Part shown: positions 51,043-63,239 of the stretch, piece after piece
Numbering within the stretch: the stretch's first letter is position 1
How the letters are laid out: each line of letters starts with the position of its first letter
From: Cichorium intybus
Taxonomy: Eukaryota; Streptophyta; Magnoliopsida; Asterales; Asteraceae
Direction of reading: 5' to 3'
Assembly (NCBI GenBank): GCA_023525715.1
Contig: CM042014.1
Span: forward strand, 17,634,563-17,698,562
DNA: 64,000 nt
The notes under the pieces: generated by a model
Database searches by the model: none
Seen by the model: only the letters and a program-made list of their open reading frames with translations
Told to the model about the DNA's origin: nothing
Position numbers and translations under genes: made by a program

Positions 51043-54000
51043 ATGGATCATGGTGAAACTAGTAGGAGTGCACCATATGTAAATATTGAACATACAGAGG
51101 ACGGTGACAATTATTCCATATATGGTACAGGGGATTTTGACACAGGAGAACATTCTCGTATATTTGGTATGTTAAAATGCAATTAATTTTGAAGGTTTAT
51201 TAATACGAATTAGATTTTTAACAAACAGTAACACATGGATCGTTCATTATGTACAGGGTGTGTATGATGGTTGTTATTCCTTGAGAATGAACAAATTTTA
51301 GCAAAAAGTAACATGAATGTATCTAATTAATATTAATTAGGTTTGCATGTTGATTAATATGAATTAGGAAAATATTAACACATGAATGCAGTAATTTTTG
51401 AATGTTGTGTAATATGGTACAGGCGAATTTTTTATGTTGGTATTCTCTGAGAATGATTCATTTGTAATGCATTTTTTGTTTTGGTTTTAAAGTTTCAGAT
51501 GAAGAAGAATCTGTGTTTAGTAATGATTTTGTATCCCCTGGTGGGACACCATATTGGATACCAAGAACCGATGATCATATCAAGCCAAAAAAAGGAATTC
51601 AATATCCTTCATTAGATGCTGTTGTTGCAATGTATAAAGAATATGCATTCCAAGGAGGTTTTGATATAAGGAAAGGTTCTCTTAAGAAGACTAATCATGA
51701 TGTGGTTACTTCTCGACATTTATTATGTAATCGGGAAGGGAAACCAAACACCGGCAATGTGGATACAATTGATGTTCAATTCAGGAAAACTAAAAGACGA
51801 AAGGATTTACATAGAACTGAATGTAAGGCACATATTGTTTTTAAGATTATACCAGGTGGTAAAGGCTACTATGTGTATCAGTTTGTGGAGAGTCATAACC
51901 ATAGATTGATTAGTAAAGCAAATATGCATCTATCACGGGCTAGTAGAGAACTGGATTTTTCACAGAAAAGTTATGTTTATAACATGACAAAACAGAATGT
52001 TGGAGGAGGTAAGGCATATAGATTAATGACTGGCATACAAGGTGGGTGTTCAAGTCGTGGTGGTTTGGCTATTGATTACAAGAATTACATGCGCAACCTT
52101 AATTGTTTCATTGCGGGTAGTGATTCTCAAATGATTGTGAATTTGATGGAGGATAGAGTAAAATATTCTCCAAACTTTTCATTTGAATTTAGGGTTGAAG
52201 ACAAGCAATTGAATGCATTGTTTTGGGCTGATGAGACTGCAAAATACAACTATCGGGAGTTTGGTGATGTAGTCTCATTTGATGCAACTTTTGATACAAA
52301 CAGGTTAGCTTTTTTGGTGTGTTATTGTGTTGTTTTATTTTCTGATTTGATATTGTAATTTATATAATTCTTTGTGAAAATTATATTGAATATTGTGGTG
52401 CTGATTTGTTATTTTATTGTTTATAGGTACCATATGGTATTCGTACCATTCACAGGGTTAGACAATCATAAAAAGTGTGTGACATTTGGTGCGGGGTTGC
52501 TTAGTAGGGAGGACACGGATTCGTATGTATGGTTACTTACATGTTTCAGAAAATCGTTTTCTAAACATCCAAGCATTTTGTTATCTGATCAAGATCCAGC
52601 TATGAAAAAAGCAATTGAACAAGTTTTTCCTGAGTCGCATCATCGGTTATGTATGTGGCATATAACTACAAAGTTGGGATATAAGGTGAGGTTTTGTTAA
52701 TATTTTTTTCATGTCATTCTCAAAGAATTTTGTAAAAAGTAATTTTGGTTTTGTGTTTACAGGGGGTTTTTATTTTTAGCATATGATGACCCATTCTCTG
52801 AGAATGTTTTTTGAACTTTCATGTCATTCTCAAAGAATTTTGTAAAAAGTAATTTTGGTTTTGTGTTTACAGGGGGTTTTTATTTTTAGCATATGATGAC
52901 CCATTCTCTGAGAATGTTTTTTGAACTTTCATGTCATTCTCAAAGAATTTTGTAAAAAGTAAATTTGGTTTTGTGTTTACAGGGGATTTTTATTGTTAGC
53001 ATATGAGTTGCTATTCTCTGAGAATGACAAGTTAACTTTTATCTGTCTGATTCATTCTCAGAGAATGTTTTACATGTTATATGTTTTAATTGAAATAACT
53101 ACGTTTATATTTTAAATTCTTTACAGGTCCCTGCAGAAGTTTTTAATAACAAACAGTTCAAGGATCGATTTAATTCTTTGATTTGGAATTCTAAGTTACA
53201 TGCTTCAGAATTTGAAGATGGATGGCAGGCCATGATTAATGAGTTTAAACTATCTGACAACAAGTGGTTAAAGAAGATGTACGGTATGCGTAGGTGTTGG
53301 ATACCAGCATTCTTTAGGGATGTTCCTATGTCTGGGTTAATGAGGACAACCTCATTTTCTGAAAGTCAAAATTGGTCTTTTCAAAATTCTACACTTTCCG
53401 GGTCATATCTTCTTAATTTTATGATGACATTTGATTCTTTAATGGAGAGACAAAGGCATAACCAGAACTTGGCTGATTTTAATACTTCTTCAAAGTATCC
53501 AAGAATGTTGACATGTCTCCCCTATGAAAGGCATGCTGCAAAAGTCTATACAAGGAAAGTGTTTTACCAAGTCCAGGAGGAGTTGTGTCAATCTCAGAAT
53601 ACTTGTTTGATTAGAAGCTTCAACTTAGATGAAGATGTTGAGAATTATGATGTCCTTGAGAAGAAGAAGAATGTCACTTTAAAGAAAGTGTTAAATGAAG
53701 ATGACAATCAAACTGTTGAAGAATATCATTACGATTCTTTGTATAATGATTCTTCATATAAGGTATGACAACTTATATTTTTTTCATATGATTTGAATTT
53801 GTCATTTTCATGTTTGTCTAACTATTTTTTTGATCGATTATTGTTAGGTGAAGCATATAAAAAAGGATCAATTTCTGTCATGTGAGTGTATGAAGTTTCA
53901 ACAATATGGATTGTTATGCAGGCACATCTTTTGTGTTATGAAGTTTTGTGAATATGAAGAAATTCCCGATCAATATATAGCTAGGCGTTGGTGCAAAGAT

Positions 54001-54444
54001 ATTATTCCTGTAGAATTATTGAGGCGGCGGTTCAAAACTTCACACACCGATGGAGATGTTGACAGGAAAGCGATTGACATATTTTCCATGGTTGATCATT
54101 GTGTGTCTGTATTAAGTAAAGATTCTGTGAAGTTACAGGAATACCTCGAAGAACAAAAAAAACTTAAAGCAACCTTTTGTGATAGTGTATCTAATATAGG
54201 GGATGTGAGCAGGAAATCGGAGTATGAGATGATTTTAGGTGTTTCACTTCCTGATGAAGTAGTAATTGAAAATCCTTCAGATATTAGAAATAAAGGATCT
54301 GGTTCTAGAGGTAAAAGACTCAAGAGTAAAGCCGAAATTTTGAGTGAAGCAGCTTCAAAACCAAAAAGATTGTGTAATTGTTGCAAAAAAATGGTTCACC
54401 ATGACAAAAGGAATTGTCCTGATAAACCAAAAGATGTCAAGTAG
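51043..54444 (+). CDS. MULE transposase / FAR1-related protein
   Basis: Five exons: 51043-51166, 51499-52303, 52427-52685, 53127-53762, 53848-54444; 2,421 nt, 806 residues, in phase with GT-AG borders. An FAR1-type (WRKY-GCM1) DNA-binding domain lies about 85-170 (LLCNREG..., TECKAHIVFK, ending VESHNHRL). The MULE DDE core follows: first Asp in SFDATFD (about 303), second in LLSDQDPAMKKAI (about 357) with the CMWHI motif, Glu in SFSESQN (about 475). A SWIM zinc finger CEC...LLCRHIFCV is near 620-640 and a C-terminal CCHC-like knuckle CNCCKKMVHHDKRNC. Such proteins move MULEs; domesticated relatives (FHY3, FAR1, FRS) are transcription factors. All three acidic residues are present and the frame is intact. 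The motif-rich surroundings favour an element-borne transposase. Confidence 0.9.
52708..53030. repeat. 110-bp tandem repeat in transposase intron 3
   Basis: Three copies with period 110 bp (the last diverged). Each contains two motif palindromes (for example at 52716 and 52793) and an internal tttgtgtttacagggg that mimics a 3' splice site. Confidence 0.9.
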
Positions 54445-54833
54445 AAAAAATGTTTAGTATTTGAATTTTGGGGTTTATATTTTGTATATTACTATTTTGT
54501 TTAGTTTTATATTTTGAATTCTTATATCTTGTAAATCAATTCTCAGAGAATTCTCAGGAGATATTAGAGTTTTTGGGTTTAACACATTCTTCAAGAATTA
54601 ATATTTTTTCCCTTTAATGTTGTTATCAGGGAATACGCATTTTCCTGTTATATTTTTTTTCTGCCTATTCTTAGAGAATTTTGGTTCCTGTAATTCTTAG
54701 AGAATGTCATGTTTTTTGCATTGTGCTGAACATAGTATTCTTTATGTGATAATAAAGTAATTAACATTCATGCATTCATTAATAATACCAAAATAAAACA
54801 GAACCAAAGATAATTTATTTGGATGTTACACAT

Positions 54834-55241
54834 TCAACGTTTGTAGTACATCCATTGGGTCATGAGTTCATCAAAAGTACATTCCTGGTGAAGCCTGAGT
54901 TTGTTTTGAGGGAATGAATACAGCTCATTCCCTCGGTCAAACTGTATTATATACCGATCATTTTCTTGGCGGATGTACCTTCCAACCCACCATCCTTCAT
55001 GGTACCATGCGTCAACAATTTCCCCTAAATTGAATTCAGCCACCACCTCCGGTGGGTATGGTCTGATTCTCTTTTTAGGGATGACTTCAACCAATGGTGT
55101 CCCGTCGTCTTTCACTAGTGTCTCGTACTGAACTTCGTATCTTCCATAGGAGATCGACAGAATTCTAGCTGCATAGAAGGAGCCAATTAGGCCAGCGTCC
55201 TTCCCTTTCACTTCAACACGATCACTTATGGTTAGTGTCAT
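54834..55241 (-). CDS. Tandem Agenet (Tudor-like) domain protein
   Basis: A single-exon frame of 135 residues from ATG 55241 with a TGA stop. Residues about 1-60 (DRVEVKGKDAGLIGSFYAARI...) and 66-125 (NLGEIVDAWYHEGWWVGRYI...) are two Agenet modules, plant members of the Royal/Tudor family that read histone tails or bind other proteins. Aromatic cage-type residues (WYHEGWW) are present in the second module. It is much shorter than most host Agenet proteins and is essentially just the paired fold. It lies tail-to-tail with the transposase gene (390 bp between stops), with motif copies on both sides, so it is probably part of the element. I infer a chromatin-related role. Confidence 0.8.
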   Translation of the reverse strand: MTLTISDRVEVKGKDAGLIGSFYAARILSISYGRYEVQYETLVKDDGTPLVEVIPKKRIRPYPPEVVAEFNLGEIVDAWYHEGWWVGRYIRQENDRYIIQFDRGNELYSFPQNKLRLHQECTFDELMTQWMYYKR

Positions 55242-55905
55242 TTTGTGTTTGATTGTGGGATGTGTGTTAAACTGGAATAAACTTGCTTCCTTTTATAGCC
55301 AAATTTTAGTTTGTGTTTCCTGTGAATTATATTGTATATATATTTTTTTAAAATGCATATAGTGTAGTCTTTTTATTCATTGTCGTGTTCAATTATTTTG
55401 CTTCTTCTGCTCACCACTCCACTGTTTACTTTATCAAAAGCTGCATGTTTGTGTGGATGGGGTTGTATACGATTTTTTTTACTTGTTTTATTCATAATTT
55501 GTTTTCTTGTAAAATGTTCTCAAAATTCTGATTCTTTGCATATAAGTTATTTTGTAAATATGGTACATTATATGTTATGTATTTTTCAAATGCGTGAATT
55601 TTTATTATTCATTCTTAGAGAATACATAATGTATTTTCAAATATATTGTGTCTGTTAAGCACTGTTCTTCCCTATTCTCTAAGAATGAATGTTTTTTTTT
55701 CACATTCTCTAAGAATAAAAATATATGATCACAATCTTAATTTGTAAAAAGATAGTCTGTAATAATCCACTTAAAGTAATTTTTCACATTCTAAGAGAAT
55801 GAAGTGTTTAACAACCAAATGCAAAAATATCAAACTAGGCAGTAAAGAGTTTTAATCAACGCATACTTAACAAAATAAAAGTTTTAGATGATTCATTATG
55901 TCATT

Positions 55906-56220
55906 CTATCCCTTTTTTGATTTTCCAGCTTGTGTTTGTTTTGCTTTTGGCATTTGTGTCTTTTTTTTGCCTTCTTTTGCCTGTTCTTCTGCCATCTGTT
56001 TTTTCTCCTTTCTTTCTTCAACTCTCCTTTTTTCTAATGCTTTTCTCTGATCACATAGCAAGCCCTTTTTATATAAATCTAACTTTCCAAAGTCAGCTGC
56101 CATCTTTAAAACCTCGTCCTTGTGTATATTGTAATATGACAGTAGCAATTTGGACAAGTACCTATAGCGCAATCTTCCCAAACATGTTTCATCATTCTTT
56201 TGTGGTTGGGGTGCATCACA
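55906..56220 (-). pseudogene. C-terminal tail of a first Ulp1-like gene
   Basis: The minus-strand frame contains GRLRYRY...YYNIHKDEVLKMA followed by a Lys/Glu/Gln-rich tail, and ends at TAG 55906-55908. It aligns with the end of the Ulp1-like gene at 59.6 kb (GRLRYRYMYNLL...YNLYRDDVL). No catalytic exons can be found upstream before the solo LTR, so this is a truncated tandem duplicate rather than a gene. Confidence 0.65.
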
Positions 56221-56373
56221 GTTTTTTATGTAACTTTATTATATCATATTCTCTTAGAATTGGCGTACAACTGTTTTATGAATCATTGATAACAGATGAC
56301 AGTAACAACAAGTAATCTGTGTCCTGCCATTCTCATAGAATACGAATTTGTTTAAGTTTTTGAAGATGACAGT

Positions 56374-59301
56374 TGTAACACCCCATTTTCACTGTTTGCA
56401 AATATTATGGTTTTGCATAAAATTTCATAAATATAAAAATACGGTTTAACAAAAACCGATAATTTACACGTTTAAAACTGCGGGTGTACAAATCTATATC
56501 AAAACTAACCATAGTAAGCAATAAAGGATTTAACCTTGAGTCCAAGATAGGAGCTAACTCGAGCTCCACTCCAGCTAAACTTCATCCAAAAATACTTTAG
56601 CTTTTAACCTGGAATACATGGCATAAAAATAAAATACGTAAGACAATAATGTCTCGTGAGTTACATGGGTTTTAGACTCAAACCTTTAATTTCTTTTCCA
56701 GCTTTTATAAACCTTATAACATAAAACCTTTGTCAAAACTTTATAGTAGTATCATACTATACTTTGTACTTCTCGAAATCATTTTATAACATACTTTACA
56801 AAAATAACATCCTTCATAGCTCTTTATTCCTTTCAAAGCCATTTCATATCATTCTTTGCATAATTACTTTCTTTCAAAACTTTATAATAGAATCATAATA
56901 CAACTTTTACTTTTCAAAAAAAATCTTTCTATAATAGCATACTATACTCTTTACTTCTCAAAATTTATTTCATAATATACTTTTCAAAAATAGCTTCTTT
57001 CTTACTTACTTTGACTGGTTCTATAAGCTTGCTGGATTTTTATACTTAGGGCTTTAATCACTATAAGTGATACCCCAAGTCTCTATGGCTAGAAAGAACG
57101 GATCAATCTTCACCATAGAAGTGCTGAGGCAATCTACTTCGCGATGGGGCTCGCCCCCAGTAGATCCCTTACCTAACCCGGGTAGGTTGGAACATAGTTC
57201 CCTTACTAACGATGCTTGCTACAATTACCAGTCATATAAAAACTTGCTGCTTGCTTGATCATTTAACCTAAACATAACTTATGGCTAGGTGCCAAACTTC
57301 ACCATTTTACATCTTTATGGCTAAATGCCAAATATAGCTTTCATCATATAAAAATCATATGTTTAAAAACATATCTTTATAACATACTAAGCTTTACGAC
57401 AAGACATACTTTCCAAATCTTATGGCTATATGCCATTCATACTTAAAAACATAATTATAGTTTGTAACCAAAACATACTTCTTAAACATCTTGTGACTAT
57501 ATGCCTTTCATACTTGAAAACTTATATAACTTGTATTCAAAATATACTTTCACAGGATTATATCATAGACCAAACATACTTTCACATAATTGGCTCATAG
57601 ACCAAATCATAACTTCAATTATAGCATTATACTTTCATAAACACGTCATTAATAATACTCTTGCATATATCATCATATAAAGAGATTTTAGAAGAAATCA
57701 TAAATATACTTACTTGCCATGTACCCCAAAATGGGTAAAATTACTACATGTACTCACCTTGGCTAGTTAGAGAAGTCTAACTAGGATTACTCCACTCGAT
57801 TGTCCCTTCCATTCCATAACTTTACTCCTTAATTACCTAAGGCGTTCATTAAAACTTTATTAAAACATTTAGGTCTTAACAACATGTAAAGACCACTTAA
57901 TCCCCCTAAATATACTTATTTTTTTATGTTTTCAAATTATATTAAACATATACCAAATGTTAGGGGATCAAACTACTCAATCGGGTCATAACGGGAGTGA
58001 ATTGCATGAATTCGGGTCACACGGGTCGTGTAGGAATCACACGGGGTCGTGTAAGACTTCCAAGATGTCCAAGCTACTGCCTCATTTCACACGGGGTCGT
58101 GCCAGATTCACACGGGTCGTGTAGAATCCTGCAGTCCCATTTTCAGCTTTCAATTTTTGTTCGTTTTTTGCAGTTTTAGTCCATTTCTTGGTTCCATTTG
58201 TTTCCAAACTTAACAAAACTTTACCAATAGGTTCTATTAACCTTCTAACATGTTAAGAACATGTTTTTAATCCTATTAAGTCTTATTTAGTTTATGACTT
58301 AATGGTTAAGACCATAGGATATCACAAGAGCTCTAAGGAAGCTCATGTGCCATAAATTCTAATATAAGGGTCCATTTCTTTCTATCTTTTATATATATCT
58401 TTATATGATCAAGGGGAGATAAATTAGGGGTTTTACAACCCAAAACATACTTCATTAATCACCAATTCATGACTTTCATTATCCATTTCTATGGGTTTCA
58501 TTCATGGAATCACCAAATTCCATTCCACCATTCCAATTACCATTTTCCTGCACATTTTTAATCAAAAATTCATTTTGTTTGATTTTCAAGTGTAGAACTG
58601 ATTTCTTACACTCTTTATGACCCTTTGAACTTGTTAAATCATTTGAAATCAGTCTTAAACTCATAACCTAATTTTTAGGGTTCTTGAGCTCAAAACCCAC
58701 TTCCAAGGATTTAACTAAAATTCCAAAAACTCTTTGCAATCTAGATGTATCCACTTGATGTTTTAGCATGACTTGATGAAGATGAACTTCTGGAAACATT
58801 TCATGAGCTTCATAACTCGAATTTCCAGATTTCATATGAAGAAGATGATGAATAGTGGAGTTCTTACCTTGATTATTAAGAAATCTTCAATTCCTTCTTC
58901 CAATTCTTATGGAATTTCTCCTTCTTCCTCTTCTTCCCGTTTCTTCTTCTTCTCTCTCGATCACTCTACAAGTTTCTGGAGAATGAGTGATAAATCACTC
59001 ATTTATGTTTATTTTTATTTATAAAAATTTTGCAACTTTGGTCCCTAAACTTGTATTCTTTAGACTTTTGACACTAACACTTATTTTGACCACTTGGAAC
59101 TATAATTCTTGCATTTTAGTCCTAAATCATAAATAAAATTTATATTAATTTACACATTTGGTCAATGACCAATTTACCCTTTATGCGAAAAATGACAAAA
59201 TTACCCCTTTCAACCATAATTTCTCATAAAATTCACATATGAATTTTATATTACACACATCTTAGTTTACATATTTATATTATAAATTTTGGGTCGTTAC
59301 A
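56374..59301. repeat. Solo LTR of about 2.9 kb (Gypsy-type)
   Basis: 2,928 bp starting TGTAACACCCC and ending GGGTCGTTACA, flanked by the duplication acagt (56369-56373 and 59302-59306). No PBS, polypurine tract or pol sequence is found inside, so it is most simply one LTR left by recombination. It holds four copies of CACACGGG(G)TCGTG (58019, 58039, 58088, 58109) and none of the 13-bp motif of the host MULE, so it inserted after the motif array existed. Confidence 0.75.
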
Positions 59302-59572
59302 ACAGTTCTAGCAATTAATATGCTTTCCTGCCATTCTATGAGAATACGGATGTTGAAATGCTTTTTGAATTACATTATGCAGATACAAAATTTGAAGCAT
59401 CCAATAAACCCATTTAATATAAACATGCAGAATTCAAAATCAAAACTAATTGTTCTGTAGACCCACAATTAACCAGTAAAACACATTGTCTTAACTTCCT
59501 ATAATAATCCAAACTAATTTGAACCAATTGTTTTATAGACTCAAAAACCATTCTCTTAACTACCTCCTCATC

Positions 59573-62500
59573 CTATCCCATTTTCTTCTTTCCTTTTGCC
59601 TTTTTTGCAGCTTTGGATTCTTCATCAGACACTTTCTTTTTTCTCGTTTCCTTTTTTTCGTCAAGCAGTTTTGCTTTTTTATACACATCCATTTTGGCAT
59701 ATTCGGATGCAATTGTTAAAACATCATCCCTGTACAAGTTGTAGTCAGATGTCAACAGATTATACATGTATCTGTACCTTAATCTTCCTATGTAGCTTGC
59801 GTTGTTCCTTTGTTTGCCAGTCAGTTCTGTTTTCCATTTTCCTGCTACCTCTCCTCTGTAGCTTCCCATGTGTCTCATCAGATAAATACCACAATCTGGT
59901 CCTGGTTCATTCACTTGCCACTCCATTTTCATTATTGAAGGTTCATCTTCCATTAATTTTATATGTTGAGGGTGGTACACACTTGCTAACCAGTGACAGA
60001 AAAATTTTTGCTGCATTTAAATTTAATCATGTTATCAATTTTTAAACTTAAACGAGAATGAATATAATATTGAAAACATACCACTATTCTAGGTCCGGGC
60101 CCATAGATTCTCTCAATTGTTCCTTTCCTCTTGATATGATCAATAATTTTAGAGTTGCCTTCTTTTAAGTCAAAACATAGCATGTAGTATTTGTCACCAT
60201 CAATGATTGGAAAAATAACCTGCAAAACCATATGTTTAAGAGATTATTTTTTTGAAATTTATCAATAGATACTAAATATATTCAGATTTGTTTTTCTTAC
60301 CAATGCAACATCTATCAAATTGGCTTTCACTTCCCAATGTGGGATGTACATGTTCATCATTTCCATGAAGTCTCCCAACCTATTAAACTCAAGGTTAGTT
60401 TCATTTAAGAGCATGTCAGACTGCAAAATATATGTCATATATGAGTATTTACCCATTTAGCAACACGTATTCTCTGAGAATGACAATCAACAACTCATTC
60501 TCAGAGAATGTATAAAAGGTTCACAACTCTCAAAGAATTAAATGTTCTTATTTCGGTGTAATACGGCTTAAACTTTGGAAAATAATTTGACTACTTACCA
60601 TCATATGAGTGTGAAAGAACAAACGTGCAGGTGCCTCTGCAGATTTGAATTTTTCTAGGATGTTTAGATATGCAGCCCAACAATCAATAATTGCCCAATG
60701 TATGGGCACATCAACTTGAAAATATGATGCATGCCCAAGTGTTAGTTGTTCCACATCATCCATCTCCCAAATGAAATCGCTGTATACATGAAACAGATTT
60801 GTTATTGGTTTGAAATCATGTGAATGTACATGTATATAAATGAAAGCTATGTATCTTACTCTTCATCTTTGTTTGATGATAAAATTGCTTTGTACAAGTT
60901 TAACTCTTCTGCCTTCACCTTGTCGCATGAGGTTAATCTTTCTACGTAAGGGGAGCACAAAGCAGGTGCCGGTTTTTGCATACGCTTACTTTTTCCAAGT
61001 GGTTGTGTTTCCCCTTTTTGTTTTTTAGCTCCTTTCATCACATCATCTCCTTTTTAGGAAGGCACATTAGCATTTTTATTTTCAATTTTTTCAGGGACTG
61101 TTTCTTCAGTTGTTGTTCCTGTTGCCTTTGCCATTAGATTTGCAACCTCCTCCATCACTCCTGGTTGGTTAAAGAATTGGGTGGCTGATAAGTTTTCTGA
61201 ATTGTCCCACCCTTCATTCTTTTTGGTAACTGGAGTTGTGTAAGCATCTTGATCATCAAACTCCTCATCTCTCACTTTCATTTCTGGTGATACCTGGTTT
61301 AGAATGGCTGGTTCATCAACCAATACAAGTTCCTTACCCTTGCCCATCCCATCAATCTCATCATCCGTTTCTGTTGCAGACTCTGAGACATTGTCTTCAT
61401 TCTTATCAGAATTTTCTTCCATCTCTTCTATTTTGAACTCTTTTCTTATCTTCCTTTTCCAATCTTTTAATTGTTGGCTGTTGGGAAACTTCAACAGTCC
61501 ATGTGTTATTATCTTCTCCATACTGTGCTTCTCATTCAATATGTTAACGTACGAATTCCCAATTACTGCAAGAAATCCCTGTGTGTACAAAAATCAAACA
61601 TGTTGAAATAATTAAAATTATTGAAATAGATAAAATTATATCAGATTATATAACAATGATTGTATACAATTATGTACAATTATGCTCATAGAATAACTGT
61701 TTGTTCAGTAATATTCTATGAGAATGACTGTTTGTTCAATAATATTCTATAAGAATGACTGTGTGTTCAATAATATTCTATGAGAATGACTGTTTGTTCA
61801 GTAATATTATATGAGAATGACTGTTTGCTCAGAGAATGACTGTTTGTTTAATAATAATATCAGATTATCAGATTATTTAACATTTATGTACAACTATGCT
61901 CAGAGAATGACCTCATATATTCGACTTTTTATATGTTTATTGTATTTTGATGTATGTACATTCTCTGAGCATACATGTACATACATATTTACTTTACCTC
62001 TTCATCCTGATATTCTTCATTTGTTTCATCTGTGCTTTCATCATTCGATTCTCTTTGAATGAGTTGACCCTTTCCCAGTTTGTTGTTTTTCAACTCATAT
62101 TTCTGGATTTCTTTTAACTTGTACGTCGTCACTTGAGAAATGAATGGTGTTCTTTTTCTCAACATAACAATTCCTGATGTGTTTATGGAAAACACATATG
62201 TCATCTGCAATACAGATTAAGGAAAATGTTAATTTTATATTATAAATAATAAATATAATTTAAATGTTTATATACAGTACATTCTCAATGTATTCTTTTG
62301 TTTCATTTTTTTTATTATAAATAAGACAGAATGTGGTATACCAAAATAACATTGATTGGTCCTGTGTAGTAGGAGTTCGGATCATCCTTTTTCCAAACTT
62401 CTTTTCTTGATCTCAAGCTTTGCATTATGTACTCGCACCAATCAATTTTTGAATAGTCGTCCAGTAACACTATTTTCTCCAGTGGTTTGATAAGGCTTGT

Positions 62501-63222
62501 ACCCATCAACATCGACTCCACAAACGTGTTGATAAACAAACATAAGAAGTTCAAACGGAATAATTGATTATCTATGTTTGTTCCTGTAATCAAGTCAAGA
62601 TATGCTGTGTTTGAGTATCGTTTTTCAGGAAATTGTGCTTTCCAGTCCGTGAACAGCTTATCTTGTGGGTCACAAGATGGTAATGTGTTCAAATCCACAC
62701 CTTCTTTTGCAACTCCAAGAATGTCATATACTAGGTCTTTTGTAATTTCTAGTGCCCCATTCTCCAACACAAGTCTATTTGATGACGGGTCATAGTTGTC
62801 TAATAGGTAGTAGGTCAAAATTGGTGGTAACTCTCCTATGTCTATTTCTAATAAACTACCTAGACCCATTCTTTTGACAGCCTCCTTTTGCATTGTAGAC
62901 AAAGACTTTACAGCTGTTGAAAATTTCAAGGGTGTCATTCTTGTTTTCAGTTTTTTATAATTTCTTTCTAACTCTTTGTCCGAATCTTCATCTTCTTCTA
63001 TCTTCTTTTTCTTCCTTCGTTTATCTTTCATGTCTTTATGTTCCTTACTTTTTCTTTTTTTGCAACCTTTGTCTTTATCTTTCAAAATCTTTTTCCCCTT
63101 ATCCTTTGATTTCTTGTCTTTTGTTTCCTTCTTCCTTTTGGGCTTTGAACTAGAAATGTCAATAACTTTTGGTTGTTTTTGAATTTTGACACTTTTATTC
63201 TCTGTTGATGATGCTTGTTTTC
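59573..63222 (-). pseudogene. Ulp1/C48-like multi-exon gene of the MULE, one in-frame stop
   Basis: Exons on the minus strand: 62342-63222, 61998-62204, 60860-61578, 60599-60779, 60301-60420, 60082-60219, 59573-60010, all joining in phase. A first exon is still missing to the right. Exon 1 begins with a Lys/Asp/Glu-rich stretch, then a globular region (RMGLGSLLEIDIGELP...YDILGV) typical of DUF1985-type N-termini of plant Ulp1-like proteins. A charged linker follows. The C48 fold sits in the last exons: IFPIIDGDKYYMLCFDL, KIIDH, then PGPDCGIYLMRHM with the nucleophile Cys. The place of the catalytic His holds Lys-Tyr-Tyr, so protease activity is doubtful. TAA at 61054-61056 interrupts the third exon. 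Real Ulp1 enzymes cleave SUMO from targets. Confidence 0.7.
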
Positions 63223-63239
63223 CTGCAATTAAGGTAACA

